Shown one piece after another: positions 54,260 to 62,618 of a stretch of DNA of 64,000 nt (the first letter of the stretch is position 1; every line of letters begins with the position of its first letter). Below the pieces are notes generated by a model. The model was not told the origin of the DNA. It saw only the letters and a list, made by a program, of their open reading frames with translations, and did no database searches. The position numbers were made by a program, and so were the translations under genes. Location: NCBI RefSeq assembly GCF_000021945.1, contig NC_011831.1, forward strand, positions 2,555,353-2,619,352. The letters are read 5' to 3'. The DNA comes from Chloroflexus aggregans DSM 9485. Lineage in GTDB: Bacteria > Chloroflexota > Chloroflexia > Chloroflexales > Chloroflexaceae.

Positions 54260-54282
54260 GCCTTCTCCATGGGGGAGAAGGC
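54260..54282 (+). terminator. Stem-loop after glpX
   Basis: GCCTTCTCC-ATGGG-GGAGAAGGC, a 9-pair stem with a 5-base loop, 43 bases after the glpX stop. Only a weak T-rich stretch follows. Confidence 0.55.
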
Positions 54283-54376
54283 TGCATTGTAATCAGGCAC
54301 TGTTACGCTGAATTGATGTTGTCTGGACCTGACGACGGCATATTATCTAACAAACAACGGCGAATTACCAACCAAT

Positions 54377-54405
54377 TTGCATGATCGGTGAGATTGTGCT
54401 ATAAT
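54377..54405 (+). promoter_or_regulatory. Promoter of tRNA-Arg
   Basis: TTGCAT (54377-54382), 17 bases, TATAAT (54400-54405), a near-consensus sigma70-type promoter ending 19 bases before the mature tRNA. Confidence 0.75.
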
Positions 54406-54424
54406 CCCACAGTGAACTGAATAC

Positions 54425-54501
54425 GACCCCGTAGCTCAGTGGATTAGAGCGTTTCCCTGCGGAGGAAAAGGTCGCGCGTTCGAATCGCGCCGGGGTCGCC
54501 A
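54425..54501 (+). tRNA. tRNA-Arg, anticodon GCG
   Basis: A full cloverleaf of 77 bases can be drawn: acceptor GACCCCG/CGGGGTC, D stem GCTC/GAGC, anticodon stem TTTCC/GGAAA with loop CTGCGGA, T stem GCGCG/CGCGC with loop TTCGAAT. The discriminator is G and CCA is encoded. The anticodon GCG reads the CGC and CGU arginine codons. It has its own promoter and a terminator 3 bases downstream. Confidence 0.95.
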
Positions 54502-54503
54502 AT

Positions 54504-54526
54504 CAACCCGCCTACTCGGCGGGTTG
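54504..54526 (+). terminator. Terminator of the tRNA-Arg gene
   Basis: CAACCCGCC-TACTC-GGCGGGTTG begins 3 bases after the tRNA CCA and is followed by a short T-rich stretch. Confidence 0.75.
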
Positions 54527-54642
54527 TTCATTAGCAAAAGCGGTTGCCGAGAAGCGTTTACAATCATCGTTGCTGCGCTAGGGGGACGATGTGCCGTCCC
54601 CCCAACATTGCTGCTACTATTAAGACTGCATGTATTCTCAGA

Positions 54643-55161
54643 TCATCCCTCCGGCAACAACACTCCCTCAAGTGCCAATAGCGCCCGCTTCCGTTCGATA
54701 CCCCAGCGAAACCCGTGCAGCTTCCCGTCAGCACCCAGTGCGCGATGGCATGGCACCACTATCGCCAACGGATTCGTGGCGCACGCCCGCCCCACCGCCC
54801 GGGCCGCCGTGATCGGCAGTCCAAGGTCGCGAGCAAGTTGGCCGTAGGTACGAGTACTGCCTCGTGGAATAGCCTGTAACGCCCGCCAGACCCGCTGCTG
54901 AAACGAGGTTCCCGCTGACAGATCGAGCGGCAACGGCGGCAAATCGGTCTCGTTGCGTAAGTAGGCAGTGATTGCCGCTGCCGCAGCGAGTGGCTCATCG
55001 CCTACGTGGATCGACGCAGCGGAGAAGGTTGTGCGAAGTGCCGCTACCAGCGACGAATCATCGTCGCCGAGACAGACGGCGGCGAGACCGTGCTGAGTCG
55101 TGGCGACGAGCAAGCGCCCTAAAGGACTAGCAGTGAGCGTGATCGTAAGCGCGGGCTGCAT
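54643..55161 (-). CDS. ogt: Methylated-DNA--protein-cysteine S-methyltransferase
   Basis: This 172-residue protein repairs O6-alkylguanine by transferring the alkyl group to its own cysteine. The acceptor C138 lies in VVPCHRAL; the helix-turn-helix arm is TYGQLARDLGLPITAARAVGRACATNP, with the arginine finger; SFQQRVWRALQAIPRG precedes it. The N-terminal domain (1-80) is the usual ribonuclease H-like fold of Ogt. The ATG overlaps the trpE stop by one base (TGATG) and has AGGA five bases upstream, so it is translated after trpE. A GTG one codon earlier is possible. Pairing with trpE seems to be only an operon arrangement. Confidence 0.93.
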   Translation of the reverse strand: MQPALTITLTASPLGRLLVATTQHGLAAVCLGDDDSSLVAALRTTFSAASIHVGDEPLAAAAAITAYLRNETDLPPLPLDLSAGTSFQQRVWRALQAIPRGSTRTYGQLARDLGLPITAARAVGRACATNPLAIVVPCHRALGADGKLHGFRWGIERKRALLALEGVLLPEG

Positions 55162-56672
55162 CACAATCCTGCCTGCAATTCTTCAGCCAGATCAATCGCG
55201 CGTAACGAGGCTGCTGCTTTATTACAACTCTCATTAAACTCGTATTCGGGCGTGCTATCGGCAACTACCCCGGCAGCAGCTTGGGCATAGGCAACCCCAT
55301 CTTTGACGATCAGGGTACGCAGCGCAATGCATGTGTCGAGATCACCGTTGAAGCCAAGATGCCCAACTGCGCCGGCATAGATACCACGCTGCTCACCTTC
55401 GAGTTCGGCGATAATCTCCATCGAGCGAATCTTGGGCGCACCGGTGACGGTACCGGCAGGAAAACAGGCCCGTAAGGCATCGATCGACTTGAGATCGGCC
55501 CGGAGTTTACCGACCACTTCTGACACAATATGCTGGACGTGACTGTATTTCTCGATGGTCATAAAGACCGGCACGTGTACCGTTCCCGGTTCGCTGATCC
55601 GCCCTATATCGTTACGCCCCAAATCGACCAACATCAAATGCTCGGCGCGTTCCTTTTCGTCGGCCAGCAACTCGGCGGCCAGTCGTTCATCTTCGGCGGC
55701 ATCGCGTCCACGCCAGCGCGTCCCTGCAATCGGGCGGGTCGTGACGTTACCATCGCGCACCTGTACCAGCATTTCAGGTGAGGCGCCGACCAAATCGCCT
55801 TCGCCGGTGCGGATGTAGAACATATACGGCGAAGGGTTGATGGTGCGGAGCGCGCGATAGATGGTGAAGCTGTCGGCGCTCGTTGCCTTGCTGAAGCGCT
55901 GCGAAATCTGTACCTGAAAGATGTCACCGGCCATAATATACTCTTTCGCCCGCAACACTGCCGCCTTGAACTCGGCTTCAGTACGGTTCGAGACGACCGG
56001 ATTGGGCACGGTACGCGCCGGCGTACTGTGCGGTTCGTAATTGCGCAGGCTAAAGCCGATAGTCGGAGGCAATGGCTTTTGCAGCCGGGCTATCAGTGTT
56101 TCGATGCGGGTAACGGCTCGCTGATATTCAGCCGCTAAATCCTCGACATCGAGATGGACGTGCGAGATAACGATCATCTTGTGGCGGACGTGATCGAAGG
56201 CGAGAAGCGTATCAACAAACATCCACCAGCTATCAGGCATATCGTAGGGACGCACCGACGGCACCGGCAGGCGTTCAAAATAGCGGGCCGCTTCGTAGCT
56301 GAGATAGCCAACCGCACCACCAACAAAGATCGGCAAATTGGGCAGACGGATCGGGCGATAGGCGTTAAGATAGCTCTCAAGCACGATCAACGGATCGCTG
56401 TAGGAAAGAGTCTGCTTGTAGCCCCCATGTGTCGCTTGCGCCACACCGTCGTGCATGCGCAGAACCATATACGGATCGCTCCCGATAAATGAATAACGAC
56501 CGATATTCTGCCCTCCGGTCACACTTTCGAGCAGAAAGCCGAGACCGTTCTGCGCGATCTTGAGATAGGCCGAGACCGGCGTTTCAAGGTCGGCCATAAT
56601 CTCACGGTAGATCGGGCAGAGATTGCCCTGCCGGCGTAATTCATACATCTGGTCAAGGGTTGGATAATACAT
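55161..56672 (-). CDS. trpE: Anthranilate synthase component I
   Basis: This 503-residue chorismate-binding enzyme makes anthranilate with the glutamine amidotransferase TrpG, which is not in the window. The N-terminal domain has FLLESVTGGQNIGRYSFIG, containing the LLES region involved in tryptophan feedback. The catalytic domain has IMAGDIFQVQISQRF, MFYIRTGEGDLVGASPEMLV, PIAGTRWRG, DLGRNDIGRI and FPAGTVTGAPKIRSMEII, all intact. AAGAGG lies seven bases before the ATG. It follows trpS by 84 bases that contain a long hairpin and is followed by ogt with one base of overlap. Confidence 0.95.
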   Translation of the reverse strand: MYYPTLDQMYELRRQGNLCPIYREIMADLETPVSAYLKIAQNGLGFLLESVTGGQNIGRYSFIGSDPYMVLRMHDGVAQATHGGYKQTLSYSDPLIVLESYLNAYRPIRLPNLPIFVGGAVGYLSYEAARYFERLPVPSVRPYDMPDSWWMFVDTLLAFDHVRHKMIVISHVHLDVEDLAAEYQRAVTRIETLIARLQKPLPPTIGFSLRNYEPHSTPARTVPNPVVSNRTEAEFKAAVLRAKEYIMAGDIFQVQISQRFSKATSADSFTIYRALRTINPSPYMFYIRTGEGDLVGASPEMLVQVRDGNVTTRPIAGTRWRGRDAAEDERLAAELLADEKERAEHLMLVDLGRNDIGRISEPGTVHVPVFMTIEKYSHVQHIVSEVVGKLRADLKSIDALRACFPAGTVTGAPKIRSMEIIAELEGEQRGIYAGAVGHLGFNGDLDTCIALRTLIVKDGVAYAQAAAGVVADSTPEYEFNESCNKAAASLRAIDLAEELQAGL

Positions 56673-56699
56673 GTAATACCTCTTATTGGGCTGTCCACA

Positions 56700-56750
56700 C
56701 CATGGCGGCGCACAGCCGTTGCCATATCACGACTGTGCGCCGCGCCATGG
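56700..56750 (-). promoter_or_regulatory. Long hairpin between trpS and trpE
   Basis: CCATGGCGGCGCACAG (56700-56715) pairs with CTGTGCGCCGC-GC-CATGG (56733-56750) with a two-base bulge, around a 17-base loop. It fills most of the 84-base gap. No T-tract and no Trp-rich leader peptide are visible, so a classic attenuator is not supported; it may be a terminator for trpS or an mRNA-stability element. Confidence 0.55.
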
Positions 56751-56756
56751 CCAGCA

Positions 56757-57767
56757 TTATTTCCGGTCATTCGGCAACACAAAACCCACCCGTTCAAGGA
56801 TCAGGGTCATCTTGGGTTCGGCGACGGCACGCGCCTGTTCGGCGCCAATCGCTAAAATGCGATCTAGCTCTGCCGGATCGTCCATCAACTGATAGTACCG
56901 CTCACGAATGGGCCGAAGCGACTCGATCACAACCTCGGCCAATTCACTTTTTAGTGCGCCATACCCTTTGCCGGCAAAATGTGCCTCGATCTCAGGCCGA
57001 CTTTTTCCGGTAAGTAACTCGTAGATTTGCAAGAGATTGTTGACACCGGCGCGATCTGGATCATCGCTGAAGCGGATTTCGTTGTACGAGTCGGTAACGG
57101 CGCGCTTGATCGCCCAGCGAATCTCGTCGGGTTCATCGACGATCCGAATAGCATGACCGCGAGTGGTATCCGATTTGCTCATCTTGGACGTCGGATCGTT
57201 CAAGCCCATAATGCGGGCTCCGCTCTCACGGATGACCGGCTCAGGAATGACAAAGGTCTCGCCGTAGAGGTAGTTGAACCGCTGTGCCAGATCGCGGGTC
57301 AGCTCGATATGTTGCTTCTGATCTTCGCCGACCGGCACCTCATCGGCGTCATAGAGCAAAATATCGGCGGCCATCAGCACCGGATAGGTGAGCAGACCGG
57401 TCATCACACTCTCTTGCTTTTGGGCTTTGGTTTTGTATTGGGTCATGCGTTCGAGCCAGCCAAGTGGCGTGAGGCAACTAAAGACCCACGCACACTCAGC
57501 ATGGGCGCGCACATGACTCTGTACAAAGAGCGTCGTCTGTTGTGGATCGATACCGCAAGCCAGCAACAGCGCAGCTAATTCACGGGTTTGCCGGTGCAAT
57601 GCCGCCGGTTCCTGCGGCACGGTAATCGCGTGCAAGTCAACGATGCAGATAAAGTTGGTCTTCTGACCTTGCCCGGCAACCCACTGCTGAATCGCACCGA
57701 GATAGTTACCGATATGGAGGTTGCCCGATGGCTGAATCCCAGAAAAGACTCGTGGTTTGCGGTTCAT
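56757..57767 (-). CDS. trpS: Tryptophanyl-tRNA synthetase
   Basis: This 336-residue class I synthetase charges tRNA-Trp. The HIGH motif is PSGNLHIGNY (H18-N21) and the KMSKS loop is TSKMSKSDTT (about residue 195), with DILLYDADEVPVGEDQKQHIELTRDLA typical of bacterial TrpRS between them. The ATG at 57767 has AGAGG seven bases upstream and gives the normal N-terminus; another ATG two codons earlier is too close to that site. A promoter-like pair lies just upstream. It is followed on the same strand by trpE. Confidence 0.95.
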   Translation of the reverse strand: MNRKPRVFSGIQPSGNLHIGNYLGAIQQWVAGQGQKTNFICIVDLHAITVPQEPAALHRQTRELAALLLACGIDPQQTTLFVQSHVRAHAECAWVFSCLTPLGWLERMTQYKTKAQKQESVMTGLLTYPVLMAADILLYDADEVPVGEDQKQHIELTRDLAQRFNYLYGETFVIPEPVIRESGARIMGLNDPTSKMSKSDTTRGHAIRIVDEPDEIRWAIKRAVTDSYNEIRFSDDPDRAGVNNLLQIYELLTGKSRPEIEAHFAGKGYGALKSELAEVVIESLRPIRERYYQLMDDPAELDRILAIGAEQARAVAEPKMTLILERVGFVLPNDRK

Positions 57768-57796
57768 ACGCATGCCTCTTGTCGATGATTATCGAA

Positions 57797-57825
57797 ATTA
57801 CAGAGTAAATACGCTGGATAGACAA
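57797..57825 (-). promoter_or_regulatory. Candidate promoter of trpS
   Basis: On the - strand TTGTCT (57825-57820), 17 bases, TGTAAT (57802-57797), 30 bases before the trpS ATG. The short leader leaves no room for a T-box. The rest of the divergent gap up to 58129 holds only a TATACT (58085-58090, + strand) that may be the -10 of the next gene. Confidence 0.5.
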
Positions 57826-58129
57826 CTCCGCCAGGCAAATCGAGGTTTACCTCATATGCACGTCACCAAAAGACGCCAAGATATTGTCCACTTTGAGGAT
57901 GGTGGATCGACCATTGACAGGTTCTTCGCGCTAACACGCTGCTCATACTACTTATAGATGACAGCAGTCTGCTCATAGCGATTTCCTTTCGATAGTAACA
58001 GAGCAGGTCTACCATCCGTTACCCTCTTGCCGGTTGTGCTGCTCGATCAGAAGTGCGGCAAACTATATCTTTCGCCAACAATGCTATACTATGAGTGTCG
58101 TTGCCGTGTATCAGCATGTCAGGTTATCA

Positions 58130-60079
58130 ATGAAGCATTTGTTCCTTTTGATAGCTTTGATCGGGCTGCTAAGCAACCTGAGCACACCAACAACGCCGGC
58201 TTTGGCCGAAACACCTGCGACATTCATCAGTCTCAACCCCATCGTTCAACCACTGACGCCCACACCGGTCGTAGCGCGCATAAGCGGCTACAATGGCCCA
58301 GCCTCTCTGATCATATTCGACGGTCGCGGGCGCTTCGCCGGCGTCTTCAACCTGACCATTGTCAACGGTGAAGGTTGGGGCGAAGTGATACCGCGCGGCG
58401 CACTGGGCAACCATTGGGCTGCGCTCTTCACTACCGATGGGCAGATGGTCGCCAATGGTACCATCTATCGCCTTGATGCGGAAACCACGCTGCGCACCGG
58501 TATTGATAGCTATGATCGGTTGTACCCAACCGTGCGCCGGTTTATGGCTGCTGACCGGCTGAGCTATCAGCTCGACGGGCAGGAGATAGTCGGCTACCGC
58601 TCGCCCGACAGTCCGCTGCTCTGGTTGCGCGATCACTACTATCAAAATCGTGCTTTTCGCTATTTCGAGACCGATCTGCGTTCGTTGCCGGAGGCATTTG
58701 CACGTGCGCAAGCCCCTGACGGTAGTCTGCCCGATTTCGTCGCCCGCCCGGAGTGGGCTATTCCTGCGTTTCGGACCCCGGTCGAAGCCGATGTGGAATA
58801 TCTCTTTGTGCAACTGATCTACGAGGCGTGGCAAGTCACCGGCGATACCGAATGGATGCTGCGCATGTTGCCGGCTGCACAGCGCGCCATTGACTACACA
58901 CTGCGCGATCCGCTGCGCTGGGAACCGACATTGGGGCTGGTCAAACGCCCGTTCACTATCGACACGTGGGATTACGAGTACGGCCCGGCGATGGTCAACC
59001 CGAACACCGGCGAACTGGGACCGCGCCACTGGATCGATGAACAGACCAGGTGGGGCATTTTTCACGGCGATAACACCGGTTTGGCGGCAGCACTCAATGC
59101 ATTGGCGCTGATGGAGGAGGCCGCCGGGCAAGCCGATCTGGCCGCTGTGCGCCGCGTGATCGCCGCCGATCTGATGACGCGCCTCAATGCGCTGAGTTGG
59201 AATGGCCGCTTCTACACCCATCATGTCAAGCTTATCCCCTATGATGTGCCCGGCGTTGATGAAGCCGAGCAGTTGAGCCTCTCGAACGCGATCGCGCTGA
59301 ACCGCGGTATCTTGACCGAAACGCAAGGCCGGGCCATTGTGGCCGAATATTTGCGTCGGTTGAACGATCCCCGTCGGATCGCTTTTGCCGAATGGTACAG
59401 CATTGATCCTCCATTTCCGGTAGGCGCATTCGATATGAACGGTCGTCTCGGCGAGCGACCGGGAGAGTACGCCAACGGTGGCATTATGCCGTTAGTCGGT
59501 GGTGAGCTTGCCCGCGGTGCATTCCGTTACGGCTACGAAGCCTACGGCTTCAACATTTTGCAACGGTACATTAACCTAATCGAGCGCACCGGCGCGAGCT
59601 ACCTCTGGTACTACCCAACGGGTGGGATTGCACCGGCCAACGAGTTCTTACCCACCGATGGCTGGGGGGCCAGCGCAATGCTCGGTGCGTTGATCGAAGG
59701 CGCTGCCGGCATTGAAGACCGGCACATCGCCTTCAACACTGTCACTATCTCGCCACGCTGGTCAGCCGATCCGGTTTACACGATCCACGATGTCTACGCA
59801 GTAGCTCGCTACGCCGCCGGCGATGGGTATGTCGCATACCGGTGGCAACTGACACCGGCCACCGACAACCAACCGAGCCAGATCAACCTCACCGCTACCG
59901 GCAACGGCGACAGCTTCCGCTTGCGTCTGCTTGTACCGGCAGGTATGACACCACAAACCGTACACCTCAACGGCGCGCCCATCCCGTTACAGATCGAGCA
60001 AGTTGGTTCTAGCCGGTACGTCACAATCACCGCTGCCGGGCCGATTATCACCGTCACAGTGACGCTAGCGCGAGGGTAG
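58130..60079 (+). CDS. Secreted six-hairpin (alpha/alpha)6 glycosidase-like protein
   Basis: This 649-residue protein begins with a signal peptide (KHLFLLIALIGLLSNLS, cleavage near ALAETP). Residues 40-130 form a small beta domain. The helical barrel runs from about 145 to 560, with SPLLWLRDHYYQNRAF, APDGSLPDF, EADVEYLFVQLIYEAWQVTGD, FTIDTWDYEYGP, FHGDNTGLAAAL and YANGGIMPLVGGELARGAF; such segments occur in glucoamylase- and rhamnosidase-like six-hairpin enzymes. A C-terminal beta domain has VHLNGAPIPLQIE. Candidate acidic catalytic residues lie in WLRDHY and EYANGG, but I cannot assign the family number or substrate. The ATG at 58130 is chosen because the signal peptide starts there. Confidence 0.72.
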   Translation: MKHLFLLIALIGLLSNLSTPTTPALAETPATFISLNPIVQPLTPTPVVARISGYNGPASLIIFDGRGRFAGVFNLTIVNGEGWGEVIPRGALGNHWAALFTTDGQMVANGTIYRLDAETTLRTGIDSYDRLYPTVRRFMAADRLSYQLDGQEIVGYRSPDSPLLWLRDHYYQNRAFRYFETDLRSLPEAFARAQAPDGSLPDFVARPEWAIPAFRTPVEADVEYLFVQLIYEAWQVTGDTEWMLRMLPAAQRAIDYTLRDPLRWEPTLGLVKRPFTIDTWDYEYGPAMVNPNTGELGPRHWIDEQTRWGIFHGDNTGLAAALNALALMEEAAGQADLAAVRRVIAADLMTRLNALSWNGRFYTHHVKLIPYDVPGVDEAEQLSLSNAIALNRGILTETQGRAIVAEYLRRLNDPRRIAFAEWYSIDPPFPVGAFDMNGRLGERPGEYANGGIMPLVGGELARGAFRYGYEAYGFNILQRYINLIERTGASYLWYYPTGGIAPANEFLPTDGWGASAMLGALIEGAAGIEDRHIAFNTVTISPRWSADPVYTIHDVYAVARYAAGDGYVAYRWQLTPATDNQPSQINLTATGNGDSFRLRLLVPAGMTPQTVHLNGAPIPLQIEQVGSSRYVTITAAGPIITVTVTLARG

Positions 60080-60113
60080 GATCGCATTGGGTCAGGGCGT
60101 CGAGGCACCACGA

Positions 60114-60519
60114 GCCCTTCGTGAGGAAACGGCGTGCCGTACCCCTACGGATGGCGTTCTGTGCGTTAACCGCTTCGCGCCTTTGCGCCCTCTGCGCAGC
60201 ATCTTTGCCCTTCGCGAGGGCACGGCGGTGCCGTGCCCCTACAGCCCTTCGTGAGGACACGGCGTGCCGTACCCCTACGGATGGCGTTCTGTGCGTTAAC
60301 CGCTTCGCGCCTTTGCACCCTCTGCACTTTTGCGTTAACCGCTTCGCGCCTTTGCGCCCTCTGCGCAGCATCTTTGCCCTTCGCGAGGGCACGGCGGTGC
60401 CGTGCCCCTACAGCCCTTCGTGAGGAAACGGCGTGCCGTACCCCTACGGATAGCGTTCTGTGCGTTAACCTCTTTGCCCCCTCTGCGTTCTTTGCGTCAG
60501 CATCTTTGCGTTAGAGTCG
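60114..60519. repeat. Three-copy tandem array of GC-rich palindromic repeats
   Basis: Units begin at 60114, 60244 and 60413 with GCCCTTCGTGAGGA and run 130, 169 and about 107 bases. Each starts with CCCTTCGTGAGG, then ACGGCGTGCCGTACCCCTACGG, then GCGTTAACC-type sequence and CTTTGCGCCCTCTGCG. The first two end with GGGCACGGC-GGT-GCCGTGCCC, a perfect 9-pair hairpin. Copy 2 is longer because its GCGTTAACCGCTTCGCGCC part is doubled. The GCGCAAAG part is the reverse complement of the array at 14947-15058. No protein is encoded. Confidence 0.85.
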
Positions 60520-60528
60520 TTAGATTCC

Positions 60529-61890
60529 CTACGCCCCTACCGACGGCAACCCGGCCAATGCCATCGCCACCTCGGCGTCCGAATACTCGTAATCGCGCAA
60601 CTTACCGGCCTGATAATCCATATAGGCCTGCAAATCAAAATGGCCATGGCCACACAGATTAAACAAGATAACTTCGCTCTTCCCCTCTTCCTTGCAGCGG
60701 AGCGCCTCACGAATAACCCCGGCGATAGCGTGGTTAGCCTCAGGTGCGGGCAAAATACCCTCAGTACGGGCAAATTGGACACCGGCAGCGAATGTCTCAA
60801 GCTGCTGAATGGCAATCGCCTCGATAACCCCAAGCTCAAGCAAATGGCTCACCAACGGAGCCATACCGTGGTAACGCAAACCACCGGCGTGGATACCGGG
60901 CGGCACAAAGGTGCTCCCAAGCGTATGCATCTTCATTAACGGCGTCAAGTGAGCCGTATCACCGAAATCGTAAGCATACTTCCCTTTAGTCAGCGACGGG
61001 CAAGCCGCCGGCTCAACTGCCACCACCCGTAATGGCCGCTCACCGCGCAGCTTCGCCCCGATAAAGGGGAAGGCGATACCGGCAAAATTCGAGCCGCCGC
61101 CGGTACAACCGACCACCACGTCGGGATAATCACCGGCCATCTCCATCTGGATCATTGCCTCTTGACCAATCACCGTCTGATGGAGCAGGACGTGATTAAG
61201 TACACTGCCGAGCGCATACCGGGTATCATCGCGCTGGGCCGCCACTTCGACCGCCTCTGAAATAGCGATACCAAGACTGCCGGTACTATCGGGATGCTCG
61301 GCCAAAATAGCCCGTCCGGCTGCCGTCTCGGTGCTTGGGCTGGCGATCACGCGCGCACCATAGGTCTCCATCAGCGCCCGACGGTAAGGCTTCTGATTGT
61401 AGCTGACTTTGACCATAAACACCTCGACCTCAAGGCCGAACAGCGCACCGGCGAAGGCGAGCGACGAACCCCACTGACCGGCGCCGGTTTCGGTAACCAA
61501 CCGCCGCACACCCTCGATCTTGTTGTAGTAAGCCTGTGCTACTGCCGTATTCGGTTTGTGGCTTCCGGCCGGACTGACACCCTCGTACTTGTAATAGATG
61601 CGAGCCGGCGTATCAAGCGCACGTTCGAGCCGACGCGCACGGAAGAGAGGCGTGGGCCGCCACTGGCGATAGATAGCACGCACCTCTTCAGGAATGGGAA
61701 TCGTGCGCTCAGTACTCACCTCTTGCTTGATCAGCTCCATCGGAAAAAGCGGGGCCAGATCGGCGGGGCCAATGGGCTGACCGGTGGCCGGATGTAACGG
61801 TGGTGGCGGCAGAGAAGGAAGATCGGCGGCGATGTTATACCACGATTCCGGCAGGCGATCTTCGCTGAGCAGATACTTGACGGTTTCCAC
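60529..61890 (-). CDS. trpB2: Tryptophan synthase beta-like protein, TrpB2 type
   Basis: This PLP-dependent enzyme (453 residues) joins indole and serine to form tryptophan. The PLP lysine is K112 in [27 protein letters not shown] and [16 protein letters not shown] bind the cofactor phosphate. The N-terminus [21 protein letters not shown] and the long form place it in the TrpB2 group, which often acts without TrpA. The start is a GTG at 61890 because AAGGAG lies eight bases upstream (61904-61899); the frame is open to 62034, but that region is the T-box leader. No trpA or trpB1 is in the window. A T-box with a tryptophan specifier controls it. Confidence 0.93.
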   Translation of the reverse strand: METVKYLLSEDRLPESWYNIAADLPSLPPPPLHPATGQPIGPADLAPLFPMELIKQEVSTERTIPIPEEVRAIYRQWRPTPLFRARRLERALDTPARIYYKYEGVSPAGSHKPNTAVAQAYYNKIEGVRRLVTETGAGQWGSSLAFAGALFGLEVEVFMVKVSYNQKPYRRALMETYGARVIASPSTETAAGRAILAEHPDSTGSLGIAISEAVEVAAQRDDTRYALGSVLNHVLLHQTVIGQEAMIQMEMAGDYPDVVVGCTGGGSNFAGIAFPFIGAKLRGERPLRVVAVEPAACPSLTKGKYAYDFGDTAHLTPLMKMHTLGSTFVPPGIHAGGLRYHGMAPLVSHLLELGVIEAIAIQQLETFAAGVQFARTEGILPAPEANHAIAGVIREALRCKEEGKSEVILFNLCGHGHFDLQAYMDYQAGKLRDYEYSDAEVAMALAGLPSVGA

Positions 61891-61928
61891 AGACACCTCT
61901 CCTTGCAGCAATACACCAAATAACCAAT

Positions 61929-61959
61929 AAAAAAAGCTCTCGACCAAATTGGTCGAGAG
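61929..61959 (-). terminator. T-box intrinsic terminator
   Basis: CTCTCGACC-AATTT-GGTCGAGAG followed by C and seven T on the - strand, 39 bases before the trpB2 start. It is the switching element of the T-box. Confidence 0.92.
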
Positions 61960-62225
61960 ACGGAATAAACCGCGGTGCCACTCTCGTTCGCCGCAGCTCA
62001 CGCAAACGGCGCACTCTGCAGGTGCTGTCGGCAAGGCCGCTCCACACCTAGCGCTCTGATAACGGTGGCGTCTCCGGCAGCGACTACTGCGGGAAAACCC
62101 GGTTCGCCGTGCGACTCACAGGCCCATTCACAAGCGCCGAACTCGCCGATCTCGCACCATCACCGGCTCGCTGGACTGTCGCCACGCTTGTTACTCTTCC
62201 TGATCAACGTCGGTTATTCTGATGT
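61929..62225 (-). ncRNA. T-box riboswitch, tryptophan-specific, leader of trpB2
   Basis: The leader (- strand) has Stem I features: GGAAGAGTAA near 62200, then CAGCGAGCCGGTGATGG and GTGCGAGATCGG, which fit the distal AG bulge and loop. The specifier loop segment GTGAATGGGCC places TGG (Trp) at 62126-62124. The conserved T-box AGAGTGGCACCGCGG lies at 61984-61970. The terminator hairpin follows. Uncharged tRNA-Trp should stabilise the antiterminator and switch trpB2 on. Confidence 0.9.
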
Positions 62226-62231
62226 GGGGAA

Positions 62232-62260
62232 AGTATACCACCCTCGATTGTCGGTGTCAA
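62232..62260 (-). promoter_or_regulatory. Promoter of the T-box/trpB2 unit
   Basis: TTGACA (62260-62255), 17 bases, TATACT (62237-62232): a near-perfect sigma70-type promoter that places the transcript start near 62225. Confidence 0.85.
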
Positions 62261-62407
62261 TACAACGTCATGCTACATCGAACAAGAACGCGATTGTACG
62301 TTTACCCTGTGGATTCCGGTGACGAATGGCGATTTAGACGCCGATCGCACAATCTAGCTGCTATAATGGAAAAAGCTTCGATTTTATTTTAGAGAAAGGT
62401 ACGAGTA

Positions 62408-62606
62408 ATGACAACTTCCCCTAGCCCACCTGATAAGCTGGTCTATCCGGCTCAGATCAGCCGAGAGTAGCTCTTTGATCTCTACAATAACGCCTACTTC
62501 GAGGTAGAACTCGACAACGATGGCGACGTATGCATCCGACAAGGGTTTCGCGTGTGGGTCTTTCCAATCCGCAATGGGGAACAGATCCGGCTTGTAAACT
62601 ACCGCA
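62408..62606 (+). pseudogene. YbjN-like gene, nonsense-mutated and cut by an IS element
   Basis: From ATG 62408 (AAAGGTACGAG upstream) the frame reads LVYPAQISRE, then TAG at 62468-62470 (codon 21, one base from CAG), then LFDLYNNAYFEVELDND, GFRVWVFPIRNGEQIRL and VNY. This is the N-terminal part of a YbjN-type domain. The similarity stops at about 62600, where the end of the IS605-type element begins. A TATAAT at 62362-62367 may be its -10. The gene is therefore broken twice. Confidence 0.65.
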
Positions 62607-62618
62607 CGCCTAAAGGCG
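62607..62618 (-). repeat. Subterminal hairpin at the element's right end
   Basis: CGCC-TAAA-GGCG overlaps the tnpB stop codon (TAG, 62612-62610). Hairpins like this mark the right end of IS605-type elements and the 3' part of the TnpB guide RNA scaffold. Confidence 0.55.

Noticed and set aside
57774-58129. A T-box for trpS
   Set aside because: I looked for the conserved GTGG-ACCGCG core on the - strand and found none; the candidate promoter leaves a leader of only about 25 bases.
58169-59326. A 385-codon - strand frame opposite the six-hairpin glycosidase
   Set aside because: No ribosome site or family motif, and the + strand frame has a signal peptide and conserved barrel motifs.
60121-60662. 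Three overlapping + strand frames with repeated Cys/Ala/Arg peptides
   Set aside because: They are translations of the palindromic repeat array and repeat because the DNA does.
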